From: Chalciporus piperatus
Lineage: Eukaryota; Basidiomycota; Agaricomycetes; Boletales; Boletaceae
Assembly: GCA_038093975.1 (NCBI GenBank)
Contig: JBBPTG010000035.1
Span: forward strand, 62,001-126,000
DNA: 64,000 bases
Reading direction: 5' to 3'
Positions 53,002 to 64,000 of this stretch are shown in pieces; the stretch's first letter is position 1; each line of letters opens with the position of its first letter. The notes under the pieces are model-generated. The model searched no databases. It was given only the letters and a program-made list of their open reading frames with translations, and was not told the origin of the DNA. The position numbers and the translations under genes were made by a program.

Positions 53002-54876
53002 TTATATCGTCTCCGAAGAGCATTCTTGGAGTTCTTCTTGTAGAGCTTTACGACCTTCCGGTGTCAACACGGGTATGCCGGAGACCCAACCGTCTTCAAA
53101 GTACTTGGGTATAAACCTACAAGTGGGGCAAGGTTAGCTCGGAGAACGGGTTACGGAATTGGGTTGGTCGACTCACTGTTCGTTCTTTCGTTTCCGTTCG
53201 CCCGCTTGGTCTCGTTGCCTTTGCTCGATAACAAGCTTGTGCTTAGTTGCATCTGAATACTCCTTGTTGAGTAGGCAGCTAGTGACGCTCTCCCACAACT
53301 TCCGACTCTCAGTCGGTAATTGCTTCTCGAGGGGACGGACGACCTTGGGGATGACCAATAGTTTCTCGAGGTCTATCAGCGTATGTAATTCCGCTGTCGA
53401 CGCAACGGACACGCTTGAACCCGAAGGGTTACGTCGCCATCGGATCTGATTCCGCCAGCAACCATCAAAGAAGGCGACGACACGAGAGTGAGGAACGTGT
53501 TTGACTTTTGTCCACTCCTCATGCTCCGTGGAATCTTCGTCGTACGTGTGAATGACACCTTCGACGAGAAAATGAGCCCGACCGAGCCATGACTACGCGT
53601 GGGGTATGACAGATTTAGAAACAAAGATGCTCGATTTAGACAGAAAGGCGTACCTCCTCTTTGTACTCTATCACTGCACGATAGCTTTCTTTCCCTTTAC
53701 CGCCGGTGCATGTGATAATCGTCGAATCCCCGACCGTTACGTAGAAGCTTCCTCTCAAGATCCCGTTAACGCTCGCAACGGGATGTGTGATATGATATTG
53801 CTCTCCTTCTCCTGGTCCTCCCGAAATGTTGATGAAGATTCCTTTGTTATATGAGCCGGGTGCGACACGCAGCGTGGTACCTGATATTTTCGCAGAGATC
53901 TGATCGACGCCTCGCATTTCAAGGGAGCGTGCAGGGCAAGTGGCATAGAATGCGGATACAGGCGGATGATGTGAAACTTGTTCGGTCATGAAGACCACGC
54001 GTATCGTGTCACCATCCGAGTCACCAGGGCCAAGGGAAAGGTTTGACATGTGTCCTGTAAGATCCCCGTCGTGATTTTGCTGCGGTGATGTAGGAGCAGT
54101 GGAGGGGCTGGCTTTGGTCTTGGAAAGGAGGCTGAGACCGCTTCGAGCACTCTTGGAACTGTGCTCGCTCTTTGCGCTCTTGATGCTAAGAGTCTCCGAA
54201 GGAATGGTGGTATTTGATAACCGAGGTGAGCTAGTCTCTGTTGTGTGGGTTCCAACTATTGGGGGATGCCTTGGGTCAGAAGAGTATCGGACAGGTGGAA
54301 CATCCCAATGTGCACGAAAGTGCTCTCCAAGCACCGAGTTGTATGGCTTGCAAACTTTACCATGCTTGGTAGTGTTAGAGCACCCATACGAGAGACCGGG
54401 TCACGGGTGTCACTTACAATAACCTTGAGGTCCTTGGTGAACGTGAACCGCACCACGGCAAGCATGCGCTCAAAGGCATCATCAGAATCATTGATCCTAG
54501 AATGATATCGCTCAAGTCGGGTACGACATGATATCCGAGAAGGACATACGCTGCAAACAGATCTGGTCTGTCGAGGTAATGCCAATACTCCAGGTTTGGC
54601 AATGGCTCGAGCAAGGATGCCGGTAAAGACAAGCGCCTGCGTGTGCAACGTTGGTCAGTGGCTGGGGGTGGCTGAGATGTATTGGTTCCGCACGCACATC
54701 GCTGCGATGTCCTTCACCCCGAGAGAGTTCTTGACGAGCTGAACGATCATCTTGAGTTTTCCACCTTCACCAGCGTCGCCAGAGTCCGGGACGGAAATGG
54801 GTGGACCTGGAGCATCCTCATCGATGACCCCGTTAGGAGCAGCTGTTGGTGTGATATCATCACTGCTGGCTGCCAT
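53002..54876 (-). CDS. oxysterol-binding protein-related lipid transfer protein
   Basis: ORP/OSH family; moves sterol or phosphatidylserine between membranes in exchange for PI4P. The start at 54876 gives MAASSDDITPTAAPNGVIDE, then LKMIVQLVKNSLGVKDIAAM and RLSLPASLLEPLPNLEYWHY with INDSDDAFERMLAVVRFTFT. The next exon has VLGEHFRAHWDVPP and, after a Ser-rich insert of about 100 residues, the family signature EQVSHHPPVSAFYATCPARS. It continues through SWLGRAHFLVEGVIHTYDED and SRKLWESVTSCLLNKEYSDA to EERQ-like QRQRDQAGERKRKNEQ and FIPKYFEDGWVSGIPVLTPE, ending at TAA 53002. No PH domain or ankyrin repeats, so a short OSH6/KES1-type protein. About seven exons, frame intact. The Ser-rich insert before the signature is longer than usual. 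Confidence 0.92.
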
Positions 54877-55515
54877 CGTGTGTTTGCTGGGATCGTAACG
54901 AATGTGGGGAGGGAGTAGGATGAAGGTAAGAAGACGAAAAGAACAAACGCGGAATTCTCTGTTTTGGGTGGATGGCAGATTGCTCCCACAAGGTTGTGGT
55001 GCACTGGGAGGATTGATTGCACGTGCGTAGAACACGCTCGGCTCGGCGTGCACAAAACAGGAGCTTGGTGGAACCGAGCACCTCAAACGTGTTCTAGACA
55101 GTCGGGGAGACCACAGCCCACAGACTGAGCTCGTTGTATGCCACTTGTGCAATGACTCGACGTAAACTACTGCTATGCCAACTATCATGGTACCCCTCAG
55201 CCTCCGGGGGTTGGAATTCATTACAATGAGCCACAAAGTCTCGCTGTGTTAGGATATTCTGGGTCCGAGCACTCCTTCGTCGCCTGCAGTAGTGCAGGTA
55301 CATTCTAGTAGGACAGCTGGATGAAATTTGGATGGTAAACCGGGTAGACCGTGACTACCTCAGGCTGCGGCCAGTGCCTGATGTGGATGTCTAAATTTGA
55401 GTATGGGGCACGTGAGGAGCCCGCTGTTCAAGGAGGCGTGGCCAGGTACTGCGACCCAGAAGACACCGGTTTTAATTTATACGCTCCCTCCTCCCTCGTC
55501 TTTTCCATCGGCGTC
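54877..55515. other. divergent promoter region
   Basis: About 0.6 kb between the OSBP start (minus) and the NIPA start (plus). An in-frame Met at 55397 could extend the NIPA frame, but the family start MLEDKYIG at 55516 is preferred. No other gene. Confidence 0.5.
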
Positions 55516-57159
55516 GATGCTCGAGGACAAGTACATCGGGTTGGCACTCGCCGTGTCCAGTTCGGTCGCCATCGGAACCAGTTTTATTATCACAAAGAAG
55601 GTGAAGTCCCCAGTCCCATCTCAAACGTTCCTTTCAAATTGAAGCTCGCACTTCAGGGTCTGACCGACGCAGCCTCACGAAATTCAACCTTGGGCTCCGC
55701 TTCCGATGACTATGCATATCTGCGAAATCTAACGTGGTGGGCAGGAATATCCACATGTGAGTCCCACTATTGTTGTCACTCCGATCGCACCAACAGTTAA
55801 CTCTGCACTCGTCTCGCAGTGATTGTAGGAGAAGGTGCGTCTGCGCTCGATTTCCCGACCATCCGAGTACTCATCTCCGTTCCAGTTGCGAATTTTGCGG
55901 CGTACACGTTCGCTCCACCAATATTAGTGACGCCATTAGGTGCATTGAGCGTGCTCATTGGGTTGGTTCATACGCTCCTCTGAATCTACCAAATTTGACA
56001 CCAAACAGTGCAGTACTAGCGTCGTTCCTGTTGAATGAAGAACTTGGCCACCTTGGACGGACGGGATGTGCACTGTGCTTGATCGGTTCCCTCATCATTG
56101 TCCTTCATGCACCCCCAGACAAAGACATCCAAACTGTTGACGAGATCCTCCACTATGCCATACAGCCAGGTGGGTCAGATTCCAGCTGTATACTGCGCAA
56201 TCTAACTCGTCACAGGCTTTATGTTATATAGCCTCACGGTTTTAATCTTCTCGTTGGTGATGATATATAATGTTGTCCCTCGATACGGCCGCTCCAACCC
56301 GATGGTTTATATCTCCATCTGCTCTTTGGTCGGCTCCGTTTCTGTCATGGCCATCAAAGGGTTCGGTGTCGCCGTCAAGCTCACCCTGAGCGGCAACAAT
56401 CAATTCACGCATCCAAGCACCTACGTGTTTGGCATTGTCGTTGCAGGCTGCATTCTAGTACAGATGAACTATTTCAACAAAGCTCTCGACACGTTCTCTA
56501 CGAATGTGTACGCCCCCCAGTGTGACTCGCTTGATGTCCCTAACTGATACTTTTTCAGCGTTAACCCCATGTACTATGTGGGATTCTCCACCGCAACGAT
56601 CGTGGCATCCCTCATCCTATTCCAAGGGTTTAATACCACAGACGGTACAAACACACTAACACTCCTCGCTGGGTTCACCGTCACTTTCCTCGGCGTTCAT
56701 CTGCTCAACCTCTCACGGGCACCTGATCATCCCAAACCCAACGGCCACTCGGCGCTCGAAGGCGGACTCATGAACCCGCGCATGAGTCTTCAAGGTCGCC
56801 CATCACTAGACGGTTGGGGAACTTCCGAGCTCCGAGCAGACGGCGCTCTCCAATCAGCCCACCACGGTCGTCGAAGTTCCCTCTATCGTGCCCAAAGCGC
56901 CACGTTATTCAACGCGTTCGAAGAAGAAGAAATTGGTGGTGGTGGTGGTAGTGGAAGGCCTGGTGACATGCCATTATCACAACTCCGGGAGAGCGAGGAA
57001 GTGGATGAAGCGGATGATTCCGAGTTTGACAGCGACGTGGATGAACGGACGCGATTGCATTCCGAACGTCGTGTACGAGAGAGCGTTTCTAGAAGCCATA
57101 GTACTTCTCCGGCGCTGCAGGGCAGTGCGAGGGGGTCGCCGACTCGGAGGGTGTCTTGA
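55516..57159 (+). CDS. NIPA-type magnesium transporter
   Basis: Membrane protein of the NIPA family (drug/metabolite transporter superfamily), expected to carry Mg2+. The start MLEDKYIGLALAVSSSVAIG gives the first membrane segment at once. Later exons: GLTDAASRNSTLGSASDD, YAYLRNLTWWAGIST, a 15-nt microexon (55820-55834), VANFAAYTFAPPILVTPLGA, AVLASFLLNEELGHLGRTGC, GFMLYSLTVLIFSLVMIYNV, VVAGCILVQMNYFNKALDTF and VNPMYYVGFSTATIVASLIL. Together these make about nine membrane segments in the family order. A long hydrophilic C-terminal tail follows, with a GGGGGSG run and an acidic stretch (SEEVDEADDSEFDSDVDE). The length is normal and the frame intact to TGA 57157-57159. Confidence 0.92.
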
Positions 57160-57721
57160 AAAAATTGTTTCGATGATGATCGATGCTTCGTCGAATGCGC
57201 GATGATTTGTATATGCGAGAGAAGATGGACTTTGGCTACGCTACTTTAGATTTTTATCATTTTACCTCCATACCTCACTCTGGAATTTACTCAGATTTCG
57301 GGCTCAAAACCCGGTCAGCACTACAAGAACGACTGTCTTCTGCTCATCGAGAGTCTGGGTTTGGGAGACTAGGTCAGCACGCTCACTGGTTACATACGTG
57401 ACGTTGCAGAGGGAGTAGCACAAGTATCACTTCGATTTTCGCACCAGTACCGTGCCGTGACTGTAGCTCTCTACCATCTTCCCATCCATGCGCACCTTCT
57501 CATCTCGATTCTCCACGCTGCCAGTGTCATGTGTTTCGCAAAAAGAAGATCAGTAACACGACTGTGACTCGTTGCCTCGTGCTGGCGCCTACTCAAGTCC
57601 AAAGTAGGGACAAAGCTGTAGTCCATGCCCCTGGGCGTTTTTGTGGAAAATCCTGTATCCTCCTCTTCCCTCGATCCATAAGGTCTGACAACCCAGCTAC
57701 TAGTTTTCACACTCTTCTGCT
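57160..57721. other. intergenic, promoter of DUF6606-type gene
   Basis: About 0.56 kb. No gene or RNA recognised; both neighbours are on the plus strand. Confidence 0.5.
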
Positions 57722-60700
57722 ATGCTCAAGTCCGACGAGCCTGAGGTTAACACTTTGGGTTACATCCTAACACATGTTTTCTGTCCTTTGCAGCTTCCTG
57801 ACGGGGACGACCACACCGTCGGGAACGACCGCGCCCTTGCTGATGCGATTTATGCTGCTGCCTGCGCTTATAGTGAGCACGCCAATATGCCTCAGTGGAA
57901 TGGTATCACACGGATGTTGGAGAACGTGAAGGCCACCGTACAGTTCGAAAGCCTGGAAAAAGGCCAGGTTATTTCGCAACTCGGTAGGATGAGAGTTGGA
58001 GGTAAAACGCCGACATTCTCAAGGTGCTAAGTGCTCATTGTACCTACTCAACAGATACCCTTGCGTTTCTCATCCGTGCTCAAAACGCGGCAGTCATCTA
58101 TAGGAAACAGAAAAAGGCCACGTTATGCGAGTCGATGGAGGTGTCCCCGATGGCCGGCGCTGTGATGACCACACGAGGCAAGCTCGTGTGCTCATATCCT
58201 GGGCCGGCCATCGAGGTCCCCAACGAAGTCTTTGAGGATAGGTCCTTCCAATCCGAGTTAGCAAATTTCCTCACTCGGATGAACGTCGACGTGCTTGATT
58301 CCGCTCCAACAACCCAGAAGTCACAGTCCACCGTCCTCGAAAACCGAGAAACAGTACATCCCCGGTATATCACTGAACTCCTCACCGGCATCTTGCGCGG
58401 TGTTGGTCGCCCCGCTGACATTGTTCGGATCACTAAACGCGTCGGCGATGACGTCGTATGGAATAATTCGTACCTGCCCTGGCGGCGCTCCCCGCTCTGG
58501 CTTCTCATTCGAGTTGCGCTCCAGACTTCTATGGAACGGTCGACCCTCGGCCGTGGTTCCTACAAGGCCTTCATGCTGTTCTTCATGTGCAATCTCGCGA
58601 TGGAAGCCATCCAGGAAGACCTTCCCAATGATCTACTCCATTTCACGTCTGCCAAGATCAGCAGACGGCTGAGGAAGCTCGGTTCTTCCGTGCCGGGCTG
58701 GCTTTCGCACAAAGCCCTCGAGACGTGTACCCACCTTCGGTTAACCCTCGAGAAGAGGTGGACGGATATCCAGGCTACCCAACATGTTTCCCCACAATGG
58801 ATTCCTTCACAACTTGATCTTGCTCGAGATACCCAGCTCTCTCTCGAACGCAGTCGCGAGTACCTGCTCAAAGCTCTCGCTAGTCAGGAAACCGCTCCTG
58901 TAGAGACACATTTCAATCCAGATCCCCTTGTCCGAGGTGCTCTCGACGATTTCCTGTCTATGGACGGCTCCTTCTTCAAGAAATTGTATCAAGCAGACCC
59001 CAATACCACGCTCTATGATGTCGAGCAAGCAGTAGCGCAGGATCTTGCTTCTTGGACGAATTCTGTCACAGATGCAGACAAAGCCTGCGTGAAGCTCGAA
59101 ATCTTGGCAAACAAGTACTCCTCCAGTGCGTTGAAAACCTATGCGAACAATCCAGAGCATTTGTCTGTGATGCTCTTGACAACGATCGAGCTCTGGATAG
59201 CCCTCGATCAACTAGCTGTCAAGGAAACTCCCATCTTTTCTAATTACTCTCCCGAAGTTCCTACGGCTCTACTGGAGAACTTGCTGCTCCGTAAACGCGC
59301 AGACCTTGATCGTGTTCGCCGCGCGTACGACTACCTTTCTACTCGCCACTCGCGTTCGCATCTTGGATGGTCCGTCTTTTCGGCAGATATGTCCCACAAT
59401 GCTTTCGCTGTCCGCTATTACGGAGCTTCCCCGTCACATCAAGCTCTTAAAGCAAAGGTAGAGGAAGCTGCGCAGCGCAAGGTGGACAAAAAGCTCGTCA
59501 AGCTCGAGAAGGACAATGCTCTTCATGCCACACTTCAGCAGGAGGTGGCCAATACCGACCACACTTACGCCATCAACTTAAGGGGCCGCATACATCATAC
59601 ACAGAATGAATGCCACAAGTGCGACCTGGAGAGACGACTTAGGAAGATGGATATAGCTGTTTCCGAGTGGCCTCTGCCGGCAGAGGATCTCCGTGCTGCG
59701 ACGGTCATATTCGAGCTGAATTGCCCAGTATCGTTCAACATGTGGCGTTCTTCCACCTTCCATCTCCTTGTCGACCTCTGTTCCCCATCCCCATCCACAG
59801 AAGCGAAAGAACCGTACATTCTGCTTGGCAAGTATAGCGCACTCAGCAACAAACGCTACCTTGTCAAGCATCCGAGATCGCGCATCACCCTTGCGTCAGA
59901 TACAAAACCGTTCGTCAAGACGCATTACAGTAAAGTATCGATTCCTTCTACGAAGGATCGGGTTTGCGTCAAGAATGGCCTGACATTCTATGGGTTTGAT
60001 ACCCATTCCTGTGCTCCAGTCTCGAAAGGGTTGGACAATATCGATATCAAGCATCACTGCACGTATGAACTTCCTAACGGACGGTATCGTAACCTGCAAA
60101 AATACGTGACCGCGACCTCGCACACCTCCAACGAGATCTTAGCGGATCAAGCGGATTGCGACAAGGACCTCTCGATCCACGAATTCATCGCGTTCGGCCA
60201 CCTCCGCAGCGGTGGTTCGCTGCAATGGCTCAACATCTTAAGGGAGCTCCGTGACCGGACGTTAAGCTTCCGCCGCCCGGAGGTTCACCTCCTGCTGGCT
60301 CAGACAGCTACTCAAATTGGGCCGCTTGCCAGTACCGGGGAGTGGGTGTGGCATCAAGAGTTACAAGAGCCTTCGTTCTGCGACGCGCTCCTTGAAGAGT
60401 TGGAGAGCCTCATCACGAGTGTGGAAGCCAACTGGCTCGAAGCGGTGACGATGAACACTGTTTCATTCTTGCTCAGTCGCTTACTTGGATCAAGTCCGAG
60501 TGAAGCTGCCTTGAGAAAGGCTCTCGGACTTCTCCGCCGCGTTCGCAAGAAGACGTTTTCCTGGGTGATCGAGCTCTCGGACAAGCTTGCGCAGACACCG
60601 GAGGACGAGGACCTTCGCTGGCTTTTGCGGGACATGGCCGCAAGCTGTCGCAGCACGTTCGATGTTGACCCTATCCTCATTCCCCGCCTCATCCACTCTG

Positions 60701-63700
60701 ACGAAGACGTCGAGGCCTTGCTGTCATGTTCCATCTTCATTCACGATAACACGCCGAGCAATCTCTCCGGTACTCCCGCGTATTCGCAGCTGCTCCTCCA
60801 GCGAGACAAGCGTCTCTCCCTAGTTCTCGAGGGTATCCTGTTTGACATCATCCTGAATGATGCGTTGGGGGGAGGCATTGACCTTGCAATTCGCCGAGTG
60901 TGGCCTGGATATCGTCTCGGCTCAGCTTGGCAGCCACTGCACTCTCCGAACTCGCAATGGGTTTCGTGCGAGACCGCAGCGACCGACGATCAGTGCTCCC
61001 AAGTGGTCCACTTCAACCTGCTCGAAGGGACCCTGATAGTTGAAGGGAAACCGTTGAGCAGATTGCCTGATGCTATACTAAAGCATCCAACATACCTGCA
61101 GATCTTTGGCGAGGTACGTATCTCAGTATAGATGCGAAAACGAGGGCTGACCACTCTATGCAGCGAGTCTTGGATGTCCTACCAGCGGATCTCCCGGGTA
61201 TGGCTTTCTCGACACGTGGCATGATCTCTCAGCATCGAGTGAGTATCCATCTCATGTAGTGGATGAACGATTGGTAACCTGAAACCATCAGGTGTACTTT
61301 GCACTGAGAGACAAGGATCTCATCATACGGGCGAAACATGAAGATGCGCCCCATATCATTGAGTTGATTCCGCGTGAAACACTGGTCGGAGACTTGCCGG
61401 CGTCGCTTGTCCAGGGCCACGTCCATTGGTTGAACCTCTCCACTTCTACCATCGAGATATGCCCCATCGACAAGTTTTGGGAGCATTCTACAGAGAATTG
61501 GGAGATCGTATGCATTCCTGGACAATATCATCTGCGCAAAGGTCGCCACTGTCTCGCAGACATCCGCAGTCCAACATGGTCTATGGTTTCCCGCCTTTTG
61601 GAGCCACTCGACGTTCCCGAGAATCTTATCATCATGCTGTCCCCAGTCGTCTCATCCCGACACACCCTCTCGCTACAGTTATCCGTTGATCTCCCCCGCT
61701 ATGGCTTGTCCTTCTTCATGAATGAAGATGGCGACCTTCAGTCTCGCAATCTGCGTGGCATGGTTTACGATGACAATCAATGCACTGGGACGATGTTTGG
61801 GTTGGTCAATCAGCTAGTTCTCCGGCCAAAACACTCAGTCGAAGAGGACCTCATCCCCCGCCGTGTGCTCATACCTGATGGCGACGTGTCCTTCGAGAAG
61901 CTCGGACACCACGTCCGCGTTGAAATAAAGACCAATCACGATGATCCCCTCAAACGAGTCACGTACCAAACGTACACGGTCGATGTGGAGCTAGGCTGTT
62001 TGACAGGGAATGTCAGCATGACGAACAAACTCTATCGTGCCTACCTGCATGCTCTGACCAGCAGCGGGTGTAGCACCGACCCATTAACAGGCAGGACAGG
62101 CGTAGAGGAAGCTCTCTGTCTATTACGTTCTGCCGGTTGTCGGTCGATCATGAAGCTTGGACCTCGCGACGCAGAGCTCCTGCAAACGATCGCATTACTC
62201 GCTCCCGCTCGGACATGGTACCCACCTCAGATGAAGCGTATGCAGGCGGTGGTGTGGCCAGGCCTTCCGGTGAATGCTCCCTATCATGAATTGTACATCG
62301 CTGCAAGAGCGATCAAGGATCACTGCGAAAGACTCCAGCTATTTCAGGCGCACCAGTCGAATTCATTGTTCCAAGATTTTCCATCGCAAGACGATCACCT
62401 CTTGGATCGCAGTGCGCTGCGTGCTGCATATCTTCTTCCACCAGGATTTCCCAGAGAGCTCCCAGAGGCGAAACACGATGTCAAGCACAAGGCCAGAGAC
62501 CTTCTGGGGGCTGAATCGGGAGAGCATCGGGCCTATACAGCGGCATATGTTGTTCTCCATCCCTCCGCGACCGGTGCGAAGGCTGTCAAGGATCTACAGA
62601 GCATGGTTGAGTCGTTGAAGGCCACCGTACATGGGGAAGCTTCTTTGTCACTGCAGTATAACAAATCGTGGCTGGAGCCTGACCTGTCATCGATATGGAT
62701 TCAGGCGTACAATCACCTACGCATCAGCCAGAAGGCCGAACACTTTGACCTCCTCTTCTCCCTCCCAGCCATGGCCTATGGATCACCAACGCTCAGCGAA
62801 CTTGTCCCCACGTTCATGGCTTTTGCGACGCATCCAAAGTTCAGTCTCGAAAGCCCACCGCCTTATTTATCCTACAATCTCTCAGACGGATATCAACCCC
62901 CGCCGCAAAAATTGCTCAGCCATCTCTATGGCTCCATACACCCCTTCGAGGATAGCCCAGAAAGTGCTATCGAAGCACAGCCTGACGAAAGCGAACCCGC
63001 ATTGAAGTCACGTCGATTCAAGCTCTACAACAGCAGAATCAAAGCTGATATCAAAAGTGCATCAAATCGTTTGCTCCAGCACTGGCCATCTGAGACGCCT
63101 CCTCCGTGTTCGCTCACCCCTGACGCATACGACGTTGAAAGCTTGACCTCGAAGCTTCAGGTCATCTTTTCGAGTTGCTATCAAAACCACAGGCTCAGGG
63201 AGCATCTTGTTCGCGTCCAGAAGATTCTGGACAACGTGTACTCGCAGGGTAGACCAAGTCGATCCCTCCAATATGTGGTCGGGCCCTGTCCCAACATTCC
63301 CCCTCGTACTTCGTGGGAGATCACAGAAAACCAGTTATTCACTCGATTGGCGCCATCGTTACCCCCACGCGAGAAATTGTCCCGTTCCACTGCTGAGGTT
63401 CCCAAAGCCTCAGCTTCAGGTTCGGAGGCATTGCATCGACTCATCGCCGAGGTTCAGACAAAGGTGGACATCCAATTCCACCATCAATATGTCTCCGACC
63501 TTCGCGCTAGCGCAGAGCACTTCGACCGCGAGCTGCTACTACCTTCAGTCACTCATGGTTTGACGGAGACACCTGACCTGGCACTCAGGGTGCACTATGC
63601 CCGGTGCAGAAATAGCTATTTGGACGCGTTGACTTGTGTCAAGCAGGAGCTAGGTCCGAGAAGCACGGGAGAGCAGGCTATAACCGAATCGAGTCAGTGG

Positions 63701-64000
63701 CCACGCGTGACTCCGTACGCACTCTTTCAATGTCTCGCATCCACCTCGTCAATCGTAGTCTCCGAGGATTGGAAGAAATGCCTCGTCAAGTTGGCACTCC
63801 TCGCCTTGGATCTCCAACGCTCTCGTAGGTTGCTCAGGTTATACCTAGACAATCTCGAGGAAGAGTTCACGAAGGAATTGGAGAACGAAGGGTGCGACGG
63901 GTGGAATGCTGAGCAACACCCAGATTGGCTTCTGGTCCAGGTGTGTACCGCGTGCCCTGAGCAGGTAGATTATACTAATCCCACCTATCCCATCAGTTGC
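57722..64000 (+). CDS. giant DUF6606/DUF3638-family protein, 5' part
   Basis: Exons 57722-58001, 58055-61113, 61164-61238 and 61292-63940, then an intron 63941-63996 (GTGTGT...CATCAG) and the first 4 nt of the next exon. Together they give about 2020 residues without a stop, so the full protein is much larger. The N-terminal domain carries family-like text: LTHVFCPLQLPDGDDHTVGN, DTLAFLIRAQNAAVIYRKQK, MTTRGKLVCSYPGPAIEVPN, HPRYITELLTGILRGVGRPA and WRRSPLWLLIRVALQTSMER. The later part has VEEALCLLRSAGCRSIMKLG. I associate this with the DUF6606 proteins of fungi, which usually continue into DUF3638 and DUF3645 regions; those would lie beyond the window. The function is not established. Exon 4 is an 883-codon block that runs to the right edge. 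Confidence 0.8.

Noticed and set aside
1..64000. CRISPR arrays, bacterial operons or prophage
   Set aside because: Intron-rich eukaryotic genes throughout; the only regular repeats are the coding TPR arrays.

Overview
The window is nuclear DNA of a filamentous basidiomycete, most likely an Agaricomycete. The genes are dense in introns (about 45-65 bp, GT-AG with CTAAC/CTRAC-like branch points) and encode eukaryotic housekeeping proteins: CFT1/CPSF160, aspartokinase, G-alpha, aminopeptidase P, MRS2, oxysterol-binding protein and NIPA. There is a pol III tRNA. Families typical of mushroom-forming fungi are present: TPR-CHAT proteins, an Agaricomycete-specific uncharacterised family, and a giant DUF6606-type protein. 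A Rhizoctonia/Ceratobasidium-like source is a guess from the family mix only.

Layout. 1-4693: CFT1 on the minus strand, cut by the left edge. 4694-8696: a mostly empty stretch, then a two-exon proline-rich gene. 8942-16337: locus A, made of a short 3'-flank repeat, a 2.2 kb conserved upstream flank, a TPR-CHAT gene on the plus strand, and an Agaricomycete-type gene on the minus strand. 16571-18905: aspartokinase. 19622-20633: two related small secreted six-cysteine proteins. 20938-22039: HNH-nuclease-like gene. 23814-25854: G-protein alpha subunit with 12 exons, including a 4-nt microexon and two GC-AG introns. 26791-30235: aminopeptidase P. 30420-36860: locus B, an inverted second copy of the TPR-CHAT unit. 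37148-40889: a WD40 fragment, an S1/P1 nuclease and a SEC31 relic. 44813-46778: MRS2 Mg2+ channel. 48145-49833: single-pass membrane protein. 50395-50467: tRNA-Val. 53002-54876: oxysterol-binding protein. 55516-57159: NIPA-type Mg2+ transporter. 57722-64000: the start of a very large DUF6606-type gene that runs off the right edge.

The most striking structure is the relation between loci A and B. B is inverted and also circularly permuted relative to A. Its two outer ends correspond to adjacent bases of A (9045/9046). Inside B, a 57-bp piece of the gene that follows CHAT-A is fused directly to the short repeat that precedes CHAT-A. This is the order expected if a circle covering about 8942-15715 of an A-like locus was opened at 9045/9046 and reinserted, with a further deletion of about 1 kb. 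Both internal joints sit on 3-4 bp microhomologies. The copied cargo is a TPR-CHAT protein, a caspase-like protease fold known in bacteria from defence systems and undescribed in role here. The two copies differ in repeat number (11 against 19 full 45-residue units).

Several stretches (22.1-23.8, 40.9-44.8, 46.8-48.1 and 50.5-53.0 kb) hold only short ambiguous reading frames and are described as such. All homology statements come from reading motifs by eye; no search was run.
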